The notes: a model not told the origin generated them from the letters alone. A DNA stretch of 36,974 bases from Blautia sp. (GCA_017515325.1 JAFWGA010000067.1:1-36974); one strand, 5' to 3'. Numbered from the stretch's first letter, positions 16,295-24,888 are shown. Numbers and translations: made by a program.

Positions 16295-16483
16295 GGTATG
16301 ATTCATCTCCTCCACTCAGGATGGGCTGCAAACCCGAACCCTCCCCAAAAGACCTGTCCATCCGCTGCGATACTCTGGCAGTGCTCCTGTCTCAGCAGGG
16401 CAAACGCACCTGTCCTCGGCTTTTCGACTTTTGCGGGTTACGCCCTTCAGTGTAATACAAAGGCTGACCAAAGCTCCCAAAAA

Positions 16484-16496
16484 TGAACCTTGGTCA
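16484..16496. promoter_or_regulatory. Candidate TetR operator, box A
   Basis: TGAACCTTGGTCA, an imperfect dyad that shares 10 of 13 bases with box B at 16529-16541. It lies just downstream of the predicted start point of the xxxLxxG gene. The 45-bp distance between boxes is close to whole helical turns. Confidence 0.5.
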
Positions 16497-16513
16497 TTTT
16501 TTATTTCAAGAAG

Positions 16514-16542
16514 ACTCTATCACAAAAATGACTTTTGGTCAA
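16514..16542 (-). promoter_or_regulatory. Promoter of the xxxLxxG gene
   Basis: On the minus strand: TTGACC (16537-16542), 17-base spacer, TAGAGT (16514-16519). Box B overlaps its -35, so a repressor bound there would block it. Confidence 0.55.
16529..16541. promoter_or_regulatory. Candidate TetR operator, box B
   Basis: TGACTTTTGGTCA, an inverted repeat TGAC/GTCA over the -35 of the minus-strand promoter. A third half-site, TGACCAAAG, lies at 16465-16473 in the opposite orientation. The adjacent divergent TetR gene is the obvious candidate binder (inference). Confidence 0.55.
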
Positions 16543-16608
16543 TATTTTTCGCCAAAATTATTGACTTTTTTATTTTTTCCTGCTAACGTCATAATCTGAT
16601 CTTGCATG

Positions 16609-16689
16609 GTAACTACTCAGCACTTTGCGCCTGGTAGTTACGGCAAAAGGCGCTTCTTTTGCTGCCGCAATAAAAGCGCGCCTTCTGCC
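16609..16689 (+). promoter_or_regulatory. Two stem-loops in the tetR leader
   Basis: The first dyad is GTAACTAC (16609-16616) with GTAGTTAC (16634-16641). The second is a long imperfect hairpin, with arms 16642-16662 and 16667-16689 that are almost fully complementary (core GGCAAAAGGCGC against GCGCCTTCTGCC) around a TGCC loop. No U-run follows. They lie about 80-150 bases upstream of the tetR ATG. Either a folded leader or a small palindromic repeat remnant; I cannot tell which. Confidence 0.4.
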
Positions 16690-16765
16690 ACGACACATAC
16701 TGTCAGATCCGCAGCTCGCAGCAAGTGCCGGCTGCCGGCCTGAGTCACTACAGGGAGGCTTTCAT

Positions 16766-17377
16766 ATGGGAAAACTGGAGCTGAACAAGCAGAAGAAACA
16801 GAATGCGCTGTACAATACCGCCTTTTCCCTCTTTACCACCAAAGGCATTTCCAAGACCACGATATCTGATATTGTAGAAGCAGCGGGAGTAGCTAAGGGA
16901 ACCTTTTATCTCTATTTCAAGGATAAATATGATATCCGCAACAAACTGATCGCCCATAAGGCGGCAGAGCTACTCAGGGAAGCCCATTTGCAGATGCGCA
17001 AAAAAGGAATCGCCGGCTTTGTCTCCCAGATCCATTTTCTGGTAGATTTTATGCTGGATTATCTGCAGGAGAACCCTGCCCTGTTGAGCTTCCTGTATAA
17101 AAATCTGACATGGGGAATTTTCAGGAATCTGTATGAAGAAAAGCTTACCGAAGATGATTATGATTTTTCCCTCGAATATATGGGATTTCTCCTCCAGGAT
17201 GATTCCGTTTCTTATGATAAGCCCGAGCTTCTGCTTTTCACCATCCTTGAACTGGTCAGCGGCACCTGTTACAGCTGTATTGTCCACAGACAGCCGGTTT
17301 CCATGGCGGAATATCGACCCTATCTTCACAAGTCCATTGACGGAATACTGGAAAGCTTTTCCTGCAAAGACGGGTAA
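16766..17377 (+). CDS. TetR family transcriptional regulator
   Basis: This 203-residue regulator has the standard TetR DNA-binding domain: KGISKTTISDIVEAAGV, then KGTFYLYFKDKYDIRNKL (helix-turn-helix about 29-53). The C-terminal ligand-binding domain is unassigned. The ATG at 16766 has GGGAGG 8 bases upstream; the 47 extra upstream codons run through hairpins and are rejected. It lies divergent from the xxxLxxG gene and 111 bases upstream of the MMPL transporter, as expected for a local repressor of the efflux locus induced by the pump's substrate. The 13-bp boxes at 16484 and 16529 are its likely targets. Confidence 0.92.
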   Translation: MGKLELNKQKKQNALYNTAFSLFTTKGISKTTISDIVEAAGVAKGTFYLYFKDKYDIRNKLIAHKAAELLREAHLQMRKKGIAGFVSQIHFLVDFMLDYLQENPALLSFLYKNLTWGIFRNLYEEKLTEDDYDFSLEYMGFLLQDDSVSYDKPELLLFTILELVSGTCYSCIVHRQPVSMAEYRPYLHKSIDGILESFSCKDG

Positions 17378-17449
17378 AAGGCAGAGGCTTTTCCTGCCTT
17401 GACCTCGTCCCGCGAATCGCGGAACAATCCGTAGGAATCATTTTTGCAG

Positions 17450-17455
17450 TATAAT
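17450..17455 (+). promoter_or_regulatory. Possible -10 of the MMPL transporter gene
   Basis: A perfect TATAAT lies 34 bases before the MMPL ATG, but no clear -35 is seen. Upstream, CCGCG-aat-CGCGG (about 17410-17422) and AAGGCAG/CTGCCTT (from 17379) form small hairpins between tetR and this gene. Confidence 0.3.
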
Positions 17456-17488
17456 CATTTTTTCTTACTTGAAAGGAGCCGACCCAAG

Positions 17489-19558
17489 ATGAATATTGGC
17501 AAATGGATTGCTAAAAATCGCTTCCTTATCCTTGTCATCGGAGCAGCGCTGCTTTTCCCTTCCGTCATTGGCATCGCCACCACCAGGGTAAATTACGACC
17601 TGCTCAGCTATCTTCCCGAAACCCTTGAAACCGTAAACGGCCAGAATATTATGGTAGACGAATACGGGATGGGTGCCTTTGCTATGATTGTGGTGAAGGG
17701 AATGCCTCTGAAGGAGGTAGCGGATATAGAACAGACACTGAAGAATATAGACCACGTCAAGGAGGTACTCTGGTATGGCAGTGTGGTGGACATCCAGATT
17801 CCGGTAGAAATGCTGCCGCCAAGGCTGCAAAAGGCTTTATTTAACGGAGACTCAACCCTGATCATTGCCTTTCTGGATGACACAACCTCTTCCGACGCCT
17901 CCATGGAGGCCGTCCGCGATATGCGAAGACAATTGGGCAAGGAATGCTTTATCAGCGGTATGACAGGCATCGTTACCGATATTGCCGATCTGTGTATGCA
18001 GGAGCTCCCCATTTACGTCGTCATCGCTGCCATCCTCAGCTTTCTGGTTCTGGAGCTGACCACTGAGTCCTTCCTGGTACCCATCTTTTTCCTGCTCAGC
18101 ATCGGGCTTTCCATCCTTTACAACCTGGGCAGTAATTTCTTTCTGGGAGAAATCTCCTACATCACCCAGGCCCTGACTGCCGTACTCCAGCTGGCTGTAA
18201 CGATGGACTACTCCATTTTCCTCCTGGAAACCTTCGAGGAATGCAAGCTGAAATACCCCGACGACAGAAACGAGGCCATGGGGCTGGCCATCTCCAATAC
18301 CTTCCGCTCTGTCATCTCCAGCTCTGTCACCACGGTAGCAGGCTTCCTGGCCTTGTGCGTCATGACCTTTGCCCTTGGCCGGGATATCGGTATTGTCATG
18401 TCCAAGGGCGTCCTCATCGGGGTTTTATGCTGTGTGACCATCCTGCCTGCCATGATCCTGGTCTTTGACGGAGCCATACAAAAGACCAAGCACAAACCCC
18501 TGATTCCAAGCATGGATAAGATATCCGCCTTTGTGACAAAGCATTACCGGCTCTGGCTGCTGATCTTCGCGATCCTGCTGTTTCCTTCCCTGTATGGAAA
18601 CAACCATACCAGAATATATTACAACATTGCCGATTCCCTGCCGGACACCATTCTGAGCAATCAGGCAAACCATCTTCTCGAGGATGAGTTCGGTTTAAAC
18701 TGCATGCATATCATCATGATGGATAAGGAAGCAGACACAAAGGAAAAGCGGAAAATGCTGGAGGAGGTTCAGGAGGTGGATGGCGTCAAATGGGCATTGG
18801 GTCTGTCCACTGTCCTCGGCCCTACTATCCCGGAACATATGATCCCCAAACGCCTGACTCAAATGCTCCAGAGCGACTCCCACGATCTGGCCTTTGTCTG
18901 CTCGGAATACAGCTCCGCTACCGATGAGGTCAACGCTCAGCTGGCCCAGATCCAACAGATCGTCAAATCCCATGACGCGACCGCCACTGTCATCGGCGAG
19001 GCTCCCATGATGAAGGATCTGCAGGACACCACAGATGTGGACCTGAAACGGGTCAACTTTCTCTCGATTGCCGCTATCTTCGTCATCATCATGCTGACCT
19101 TTAAGTCCCTTTCCCTGCCTGTCATCCTGGTCGCCGTCATCGAATTTGCCATCAACGTCAATATGGCAGTGCCCTATTACCAGGGGGTCAGCCTTCCTTT
19201 TGTCGCCAGCATTGTCATCGGCACAATACAGCTGGGCGCCACTGTGGATTATGCCATCCTGATGACCAACCGATATATTACCGAACGTCAGAGCGGCAAT
19301 TCCAAAAAGGCTTCCATCCAAACCGCCCACAAGACCTGCATGCTCTCCATCCTTACCAGCGGCTTCAGCTTTTTTGTCGCCACCTTCGGCGTCTCTGTCT
19401 ACTCGAAGGTAGACATGATCGGTTCCATCTGCACTCTCCTCTCCCGAGGAGCGCTGATCAGCATGGTCTCGGTCCTCTTTTTGCTGCCGTCCATGTTTTA
19501 CCTGCTCGACGGCATCATCGTCCGCACCAGCGGTGGCTTTAAAAAAAATTCAAATTAA
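17489..19558 (+). CDS. MMPL/RND family transporter
   Basis: This 689-residue, 12-span membrane protein has the internal duplication of the RND superfamily. Each half has one span (RFLILVIGAALLFPSVIG; LWLLIFAILLFPSLYGN), an extracytoplasmic domain, and five more spans. The proton-relay type motif occurs twice: VTMDYSIFLLETFEE and ATVDYAILMTNRYITE. Members of this group export lipids, glycolipids or drugs using the proton gradient. The ATG at 17489 has AAAGGAG 10 bases upstream. It is coded with tetR and divergent to the xxxLxxG rod protein. MMPL and xxxLxxG/YhgE proteins are often neighbours, suggesting one machine. The substrate is unknown. Confidence 0.92.
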   Translation: MNIGKWIAKNRFLILVIGAALLFPSVIGIATTRVNYDLLSYLPETLETVNGQNIMVDEYGMGAFAMIVVKGMPLKEVADIEQTLKNIDHVKEVLWYGSVVDIQIPVEMLPPRLQKALFNGDSTLIIAFLDDTTSSDASMEAVRDMRRQLGKECFISGMTGIVTDIADLCMQELPIYVVIAAILSFLVLELTTESFLVPIFFLLSIGLSILYNLGSNFFLGEISYITQALTAVLQLAVTMDYSIFLLETFEECKLKYPDDRNEAMGLAISNTFRSVISSSVTTVAGFLALCVMTFALGRDIGIVMSKGVLIGVLCCVTILPAMILVFDGAIQKTKHKPLIPSMDKISAFVTKHYRLWLLIFAILLFPSLYGNNHTRIYYNIADSLPDTILSNQANHLLEDEFGLNCMHIIMMDKEADTKEKRKMLEEVQEVDGVKWALGLSTVLGPTIPEHMIPKRLTQMLQSDSHDLAFVCSEYSSATDEVNAQLAQIQQIVKSHDATATVIGEAPMMKDLQDTTDVDLKRVNFLSIAAIFVIIMLTFKSLSLPVILVAVIEFAINVNMAVPYYQGVSLPFVASIVIGTIQLGATVDYAILMTNRYITERQSGNSKKASIQTAHKTCMLSILTSGFSFFVATFGVSVYSKVDMIGSICTLLSRGALISMVSVLFLLPSMFYLLDGIIVRTSGGFKKNSN

Positions 19559-19595
19559 CACGAAGACCTTTTCCAACCTCTCCTTAACCTACAAA

Positions 19596-19643
19596 CTGCC
19601 CCAAAGAAGTGGTCACCGAAAGATGACAGCCTCCTTGGGGCAG
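19596..19643. terminator. Convergent stem-loop between MMPL and GGDEF genes
   Basis: CTGCCCCAAAGAAG (19596) pairs with CTCCTTGGGGCAG (ending 19643), with a smaller GTCA/TGAC pairing inside. U-runs are weak on both sides (TTTGTAGG on the minus strand). It lies between convergent genes, so it probably serves as a shared terminator. Confidence 0.6.
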
Positions 19644-19687
19644 CTCTGCAAAAACACTCAGTTTGCGCACGAATTTACGATAAAAAC

Positions 19688-21457
19688 TCATCCCCGACGT
19701 TTTTTCCCTGTCGCGGAGTAATACCTCTCTTTATCCTCATACATCCTCTGATCCGCTGTTTTCCGCAGCCTTTCGATGTTCCCTTTAAAGCTTTCGCTGA
19801 AGGCCAGTCCCATGGAGACAAATACATCTATGGCAGCCAGCTGCTCCTTGACCTGTATCATCCTGTCCTCAATTTCTTCCCTTTCAAAGCCGTGAAGGAT
19901 GACCAGGAACTCGTCCCCGCCCACGCGAAACACTCTTTCCCTGCCGAAATTATGGGCCAGGGCATTGGCCGTTTCCACAATCAGCCTGTCCCCCGCGTCA
20001 TGTCCCAGCGTATCATTTACCGCCTTCAGTCCGTTGACATCCACCGCAATCACCCCCACCATGTCCTTAAATGCCCGTGTCAGGTCCAGCCTGCCCTCCA
20101 GGGCATTCCGGTTCATCACATTGGTCAGATGGTCGCTGTAGGACATTTTCATCAGGAAGAGTGCCTCCTCTTTTTCATAGTAAACGCAGTTTTCCCTGAT
20201 ATTGAACCCATTATGGATGGCAATCATCATCTCCCGGCAGGTAGAATAGCCGCAGGCCGAACAATTGATCTGTCTGTCCTCAGGCTTTTCCTTATGCATG
20301 GAGCAGTAAATCTCCTCTGCTTCCTCCTCGCTGGGATAGTGAACCGTGCAGGCTTCGTTCTGCGACCGGAAGGTCGTCAGATAGTCCTCCAGCTTCAGTC
20401 CCTCAAACTGGGTGCAAAGATTCTGCCATCTCTCTTCGCTTGACAGAAGTGGATTCCACGGGGACGAAGGAGACATATTCTTGCTTCTGGCCCGAATCCG
20501 GTTCATCTCCCATAATCCCCGGTCCTCCCCATCCTCTGTTTCCAGTCTGGCCGTCCCCTCCATACAGCCTTCCCGACAGTTCAGGGCGTCTATGAGTGTA
20601 TAGGGCGCTTCACTGGTAAAAATATTGCTGCGGTTCACCACCAGGCGTTGGTACAGATACGTTTTTCCCGAAAGAACCCGGACGGGAAGGTCGTCTCCCA
20701 TCAGCCAGCGCAGATTGTCTGCCAGACCGCCCGGTGCCGGATAGAAGTTTCCCAGGCCGGCCTTAAGCTCCTCGATCGGCGCGTCCTCTACATCCGGCAT
20801 TTTCCTCAATGCCCCGATCAATTTGGGGAAAGTGACATTGTACTGGATCAGCTCAGGATATTTGTCCACCTCGATCTTCTTGCCGATACAGGGGCCGATA
20901 AAAGCCATCTTGTCTGTGATGCCCAGCTCCTTTCGGAAATAGACCGCCGCGCACATCATCGGGCTCTTTACCGGCATCAGCCGGGGGATCATCTCCGGCA
21001 TCCAGTGCTCCACAAAGGATACCACCACAGGGCAGGTGGTGGATATCCTCCTGCCGTCTTTCTCCTCCATGAGCAGCCTGGCGTAAGCCCAGGTGCAGAT
21101 ATCTGCTCCGATGGACACAGGAAGGATCCGGCAGACACCTAAAGCCTTCAGCTTGCCCAGGATCATTTTGTATTCTTCAGGATACTTCGCAGCAAAGGAC
21201 GGTGCGATCAATACACTGATCTTTTCCTTGTGTTCCAGATCCTGAAGGAACTGCTCTGTGTCATCATGATAGTCTCTGGCATGATGGCGGCATACATCGA
21301 TACAGGCCCCGCAATTTATACAACGGTCCGAATTGATGGTGACAACGCTTTTGTCAAGCTGCATCCGGGAAATGCTGGCACCGAAGGACCGGCAGATCCG
21401 CACACACTGATTGCAGCCGATACAATTGTCATTGGTAAATATTAACTCTCTGCTCAC
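19688..21457 (-). CDS. Ferredoxin-[FeFe]-hydrogenase-like sensor fused to GGDEF diguanylate cyclase
   Basis: This 589-residue cytosolic protein has four parts. Two 4Fe-4S motifs come first (Cys12/15/18/22 and Cys46/49/52/56). An H-cluster-like hydrogenase domain (about 80-300) follows. A third Fe-S motif, CSACGYSTC plus Cys424, lies at 399-424. A complete GGDEF domain ends the protein (DHLTNVMNRNALEGRL, DVNGLKAVNDTLGHDAGD, GGDEF at 513-517). All four H-cluster ligands are present: Cys142 (TTCP), Cys190 (GPCIGKKIE), Cys294 and Cys298 (NCREGC). The proton-transfer Cys of catalytic enzymes (first Cys of TSCCP) is Thr here, as in sensory hydrogenases. No RxxD inhibitory site is visible before GGDEF. 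It should make c-di-GMP in response to H2, CO or redox state (inference). The GTG start has AAGGAGG 6 bases upstream. It is last in an operon after GH94 and the amidohydrolase. Confidence 0.88.
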   Translation of the reverse strand: MSRELIFTNDNCIGCNQCVRICRSFGASISRMQLDKSVVTINSDRCINCGACIDVCRHHARDYHDDTEQFLQDLEHKEKISVLIAPSFAAKYPEEYKMILGKLKALGVCRILPVSIGADICTWAYARLLMEEKDGRRISTTCPVVVSFVEHWMPEMIPRLMPVKSPMMCAAVYFRKELGITDKMAFIGPCIGKKIEVDKYPELIQYNVTFPKLIGALRKMPDVEDAPIEELKAGLGNFYPAPGGLADNLRWLMGDDLPVRVLSGKTYLYQRLVVNRSNIFTSEAPYTLIDALNCREGCMEGTARLETEDGEDRGLWEMNRIRARSKNMSPSSPWNPLLSSEERWQNLCTQFEGLKLEDYLTTFRSQNEACTVHYPSEEEAEEIYCSMHKEKPEDRQINCSACGYSTCREMMIAIHNGFNIRENCVYYEKEEALFLMKMSYSDHLTNVMNRNALEGRLDLTRAFKDMVGVIAVDVNGLKAVNDTLGHDAGDRLIVETANALAHNFGRERVFRVGGDEFLVILHGFEREEIEDRMIQVKEQLAAIDVFVSMGLAFSESFKGNIERLRKTADQRMYEDKERYYSATGKKRRG

Positions 21458-21479
21458 ACGCAGCCTCCTTCAGACGGCT

Positions 21480-22361
21480 TCATCCTCTCCTCTTAAAGCG
21501 CTCCTGGATCCGATTCTCGCCCGCTTTCAGCCAACGCTCGGTTTCCGGCCTGTCCCCGAGGATCCCTGCGATGGTTTCAACCTCGTCCATGATTCCCTGA
21601 CCATGCAGGACGCGGTAGGCACCCGCGTCGCTCCCTGGTGCCACACAGGCTCCCAGCTCATATGCCCTTCTGACATTTGCCGCCACATGAGCGGCGATCT
21701 TTTGTACTTCCTCTTCCGGGAACCTTCCGTCCCCCAGAAGATTATAGACCGTTGATACCGTAGGAACCCACACCGTTCCCGACCGGCTCAGCATCCGGAT
21801 GGTCTCATCATCCATGTAATTCCCGTGCTCAAGGGAGTCAACGCCCGCAGCCAGAGCTGCCTGAACCCCCTGTATGCCATTGGTATGGCTCATGACGGCG
21901 AACCCCTCCTCGTGGGCAATGTGTACCATTTCCCTGACAGTTTCCTCCCTGAGAGGAGTTCCCGTGATCACACCGAAGTGATGAAAATCCAGAATCCCGG
22001 TGGTCATAATCTTGATAAAATCCGCTCCGGCCTTCTTTGCCTGAAGTACCCTGGCATGGTATTCCTTCATGTTTGAGAAAGGAAAACCCACGATGCTCCC
22101 ATAGCGGTGCTCCAGGTGGATGGCAAAAATGGGGGAACGATAATCGATCCCATATTCCTCCGCCAGCTCCTTCGCCCTGCGGGAGACATTACAGGCGTCT
22201 CCCCCATCCCGGACAAAGGTGATTCCTCTCTTTTGATACTCCCTTAACTGCAGGCGAAGGTTTTCTTCATCTACACCGGCAAAGTGTCTGGCCTTCGCTG
22301 CCCGATAATCAATCCCGTCCATAAACAGATGGGCGTGACATTCTCCAAATATCTGCTCCAA
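21480..22361 (-). CDS. Metal-dependent amidohydrolase, short form
   Basis: This 293-residue TIM-barrel hydrolase has a full binuclear metal set: His9 and His11 (CHAHL), Lys117 (FIKIMTTG, likely carboxylated), His159 (SHTNG), His179 (LEHGN) and Asp245 (GSDAG). This is the subtype-I pattern of prolidase, imidazolonepropionase and related enzymes. It begins only eight residues before HAH and so lacks the N-terminal part of the usual beta-sandwich; its C terminus is short too. The best start is a TTG at 22361 behind a GAGG site; starting at Met14 would delete the metal ligands. It lies 13 bases after the GH94 stop and 22 bases before the GGDEF gene. Substrate unknown; cyclic amide or dipeptide hydrolysis is typical of the family. 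Confidence 0.82.
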   Translation of the reverse strand: MEQIFGECHAHLFMDGIDYRAAKARHFAGVDEENLRLQLREYQKRGITFVRDGGDACNVSRRAKELAEEYGIDYRSPIFAIHLEHRYGSIVGFPFSNMKEYHARVLQAKKAGADFIKIMTTGILDFHHFGVITGTPLREETVREMVHIAHEEGFAVMSHTNGIQGVQAALAAGVDSLEHGNYMDDETIRMLSRSGTVWVPTVSTVYNLLGDGRFPEEEVQKIAAHVAANVRRAYELGACVAPGSDAGAYRVLHGQGIMDEVETIAGILGDRPETERWLKAGENRIQERFKRRG

Positions 22362-22374
22362 TTCTTCCTCACCC

Positions 22375-24789
22375 TCATGAGATTCTCAGGATAACCTCAT
22401 TTTCCTCTGCCAGCTCATCAGCCGGAATATAGTTTTCCTTCATTTCCTTTCCGTTGACGGTAAGAAGACTGCAGCCGGCCTCTTTATGTCCTTCATTGTA
22501 AACCTTGATATGCAGGCGGCTTCCTCTGAAGTCCTTTTCTATCTCAAAATACCCCCATTCCTTCGGCACCGCAGGAGAAATTCTCAGGCCGTAAAAATCC
22601 GGCCGCATGCCCAGGATTCCCTCCACGCAGCCAACCATGACGGTGGATGCGGTTCCTGTCAGCCAGTGGACATGGGAGCGGCCAAAATGGGGGCTGGCCT
22701 TCCCCTCTGTAAACTGGCCATAGCAATAGGGCTCCATCCTGCGGATCTCAGCCCGGTCGTTCTGCGCTGAGGGCGCGTTTTCCATAAAATAGGCAAAAGC
22801 TCTCTCCCCGTGTCCTCTGAGCGCCTCAGCCAGGATGATCCACCCCTGGGTCTGGGAGAATATGCCGGCATTCTCCTTGACGCCCGCATTGTAAATCACA
22901 GCCAAAGCCCCTTCAAAGGCGTGGGCATGATAAGGGGGATCCATCAGAATCGCTCCGTAGGCGGTATTCAGCCTTTCATAGACCGTTTCCAGCGCCTTGT
23001 CTGCCTTCTCCCCGTCTGCCAGAGAGCTGATGACCGCCCAGCTCTGAGGATTCAGCCACAGATTCGCTTCCGGATCCAGACGGTTCCCGATCACCTGCCC
23101 GGCTTCGGTAAACCCGCGGATATAGCGGTCCTCGTTCCAGCACAACTGATCAAGGATCTCCCCCAGCTTCTGCTTTTGCTCCTCCAGGAAGGAAATATAA
23201 GCAGTGTCCTGCCTGTATGCGGCAAACCGCTTCATCAGCCCCAGGGCATAATAAAACTGGAAGGCAACGAAGGTTGACTCTCCTGCCTTGCCAAGACGCA
23301 GGCAATCGTTCCAGTCGGCATGCAGCCCGGCCGGAAGTCCATGAGGGCCCATCCGTTCCAGCGAAAATCCGATGGCGCGTTTCAGATGGTCATAGACTGT
23401 CCCTTCTCCCCGGTTGGCAAAGGGAATCATTTCATCCATAAAGGCCAGATCTCCGGTCTCTGCCACATATTTATAAACTGTCGGGAAGAGCCAGAGGGCA
23501 TCGTCCGCCCGGTAGGCCGGATGACCAGTAGCCTTGACATAGGAGGGATCATCCGGCGTGTCCTCGCATCCCGCGTTATGGGTAAACTTGACCAGGGGAA
23601 GACCTCCCCCATTGTCCACCTGAGCAGAAAGCATGAAGCGGATCTTGTCCCGTGCCATCTCCGGCGCCAGATGAATGATACCCTGAATATCCTGTACGGT
23701 GTCCCTGTATCCGTAGCCGTTGCGAAGGCCGCAGTAGATCAGGGAGGCTGCCCGGGACCAGATAAAGGTCATAAAACAGTTGTAGGCATTCCAGGTATTG
23801 ATCATGGTGTCAAACTCCGGGCTGGGCGTCATTACCTGGAAATGGGACAACCGGCCATGCCAGCAGGATATCAGTTCATCCTTCTCCCTCTGACAGACCT
23901 CCTGTGTATTTTCATAGCTTTTCAGTATGCCGACCGCCTCGTCCCGGTGTTTCATGCCCAGGACAAAGGCAATCACCTTACGTTCCCTGGGCTTGAGCGA
24001 GAGCCTGGTCATCAGGGCTCCGCAGCTGTTCTCATTATAGCCCAGGATATTTCCCAGGTCATTGTTCTCTACGCCGACAGGGTTGCCATAGCCGTGATAC
24101 CTGCCCAGAAAGCCTTCCCTGTCCCCGCACCAGGAGGATACGCTCTGACCTGCCAGGCCAAAGAAGCGTTCTGCCATCTCCTGATCCTCGGCGTTCTTTT
24201 CCCCCTCTGTCCCGTCCAGGTTTCCATGAATCTGCTGACGGATCAGACCTTCCTCATAGAGAGTCCTGCTGATAAAAAGGGAATACTGCAGATTGACCTG
24301 GTCCTGCTCATAATTGCTGTGGCTGGTAAATTCCGCATAGCCGGTCACGCTCAGCTTACGTACCGTATCCGAACGGTTCTCCACTGTCAGGCACCAGACC
24401 TCGTGCTCCCGGTCCATGGGAACATAAAACAAAGCCTCCGAATGGATCCCCTCATAGTCTGCGCTGATCGTGGTATATCCTGTTCCATGACGGCATTCAC
24501 TCTTATAACGCCCCGGATCCTTTCCTACCGGCTGCCAGGAAGCAGACCAGTAATCCTTCCTGTCCTCGTCATACATGTAAATATATCGTCCGGGCTGGTC
24601 AGCACCGTTAAAAATATAGCGCAAAATTCTGCCGTTGGCTCCGGACCGGGCAAAGCTGTAGCCTCCGGCATTGTTGGAAATGATCGCCCCATATCGGGGT
24701 GAGCCCAGGTAATTGGCCCAGGGAGCCGGCGTATCCGGCCTCGTAATCACATATTCTCTTCTCTCGTTGTCAAAATAGCCATACTTCAT
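22375..24789 (-). CDS. GH94 glycoside phosphorylase (cellobiose/chitobiose phosphorylase family)
   Basis: This 804-residue cytosolic enzyme cleaves a beta-linked disaccharide or oligosaccharide with phosphate, giving a sugar-1-phosphate and saving one ATP. It has the family layout: N-terminal beta-sandwich (about 1-270), helical linker, (alpha/alpha)6 barrel and C-terminal beta domain. The general acid is Asp492 in LHADWNDCLRLG. GRSHVHWLTGTAST (about 707-720) forms the phosphate-binding side, and GLRISPAVPKEW is the typical C-terminal motif. Length is normal. The ATG at 24789 has an AAGGTGGG site upstream. First gene of an apparent operon with the amidohydrolase and GGDEF genes. Cellobiose, chitobiose or a beta-1,2/1,3 oligoglucan are all possible; motif reading does not decide. 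Confidence 0.88.
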   Translation of the reverse strand: MKYGYFDNERREYVITRPDTPAPWANYLGSPRYGAIISNNAGGYSFARSGANGRILRYIFNGADQPGRYIYMYDEDRKDYWSASWQPVGKDPGRYKSECRHGTGYTTISADYEGIHSEALFYVPMDREHEVWCLTVENRSDTVRKLSVTGYAEFTSHSNYEQDQVNLQYSLFISRTLYEEGLIRQQIHGNLDGTEGEKNAEDQEMAERFFGLAGQSVSSWCGDREGFLGRYHGYGNPVGVENNDLGNILGYNENSCGALMTRLSLKPRERKVIAFVLGMKHRDEAVGILKSYENTQEVCQREKDELISCWHGRLSHFQVMTPSPEFDTMINTWNAYNCFMTFIWSRAASLIYCGLRNGYGYRDTVQDIQGIIHLAPEMARDKIRFMLSAQVDNGGGLPLVKFTHNAGCEDTPDDPSYVKATGHPAYRADDALWLFPTVYKYVAETGDLAFMDEMIPFANRGEGTVYDHLKRAIGFSLERMGPHGLPAGLHADWNDCLRLGKAGESTFVAFQFYYALGLMKRFAAYRQDTAYISFLEEQKQKLGEILDQLCWNEDRYIRGFTEAGQVIGNRLDPEANLWLNPQSWAVISSLADGEKADKALETVYERLNTAYGAILMDPPYHAHAFEGALAVIYNAGVKENAGIFSQTQGWIILAEALRGHGERAFAYFMENAPSAQNDRAEIRRMEPYCYGQFTEGKASPHFGRSHVHWLTGTASTVMVGCVEGILGMRPDFYGLRISPAVPKEWGYFEIEKDFRGSRLHIKVYNEGHKEAGCSLLTVNGKEMKENYIPADELAEENEVILRIS

Positions 24790-24888
24790 TATTATGCCCA
24801 CCTTTACAAATAGGACCTGTTTTTGAATCCTGACGACCAGGACCACAGCCTGCTCAAGACAGGAGACAAGGCTGATTTCTCAATTTCT

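Noticed and set aside
19688-21457. Catalytic H2-producing [FeFe] hydrogenase
   Set aside because: The proton-transfer Cys is Thr, the first motif is degenerate and the protein carries a GGDEF output, so a sensor role fits better.
23320-24702. Antisense frame of 460 codons opposite the GH94 gene
   Set aside because: GH94 is complete and well matched on the minus strand; the antisense product has no family features.
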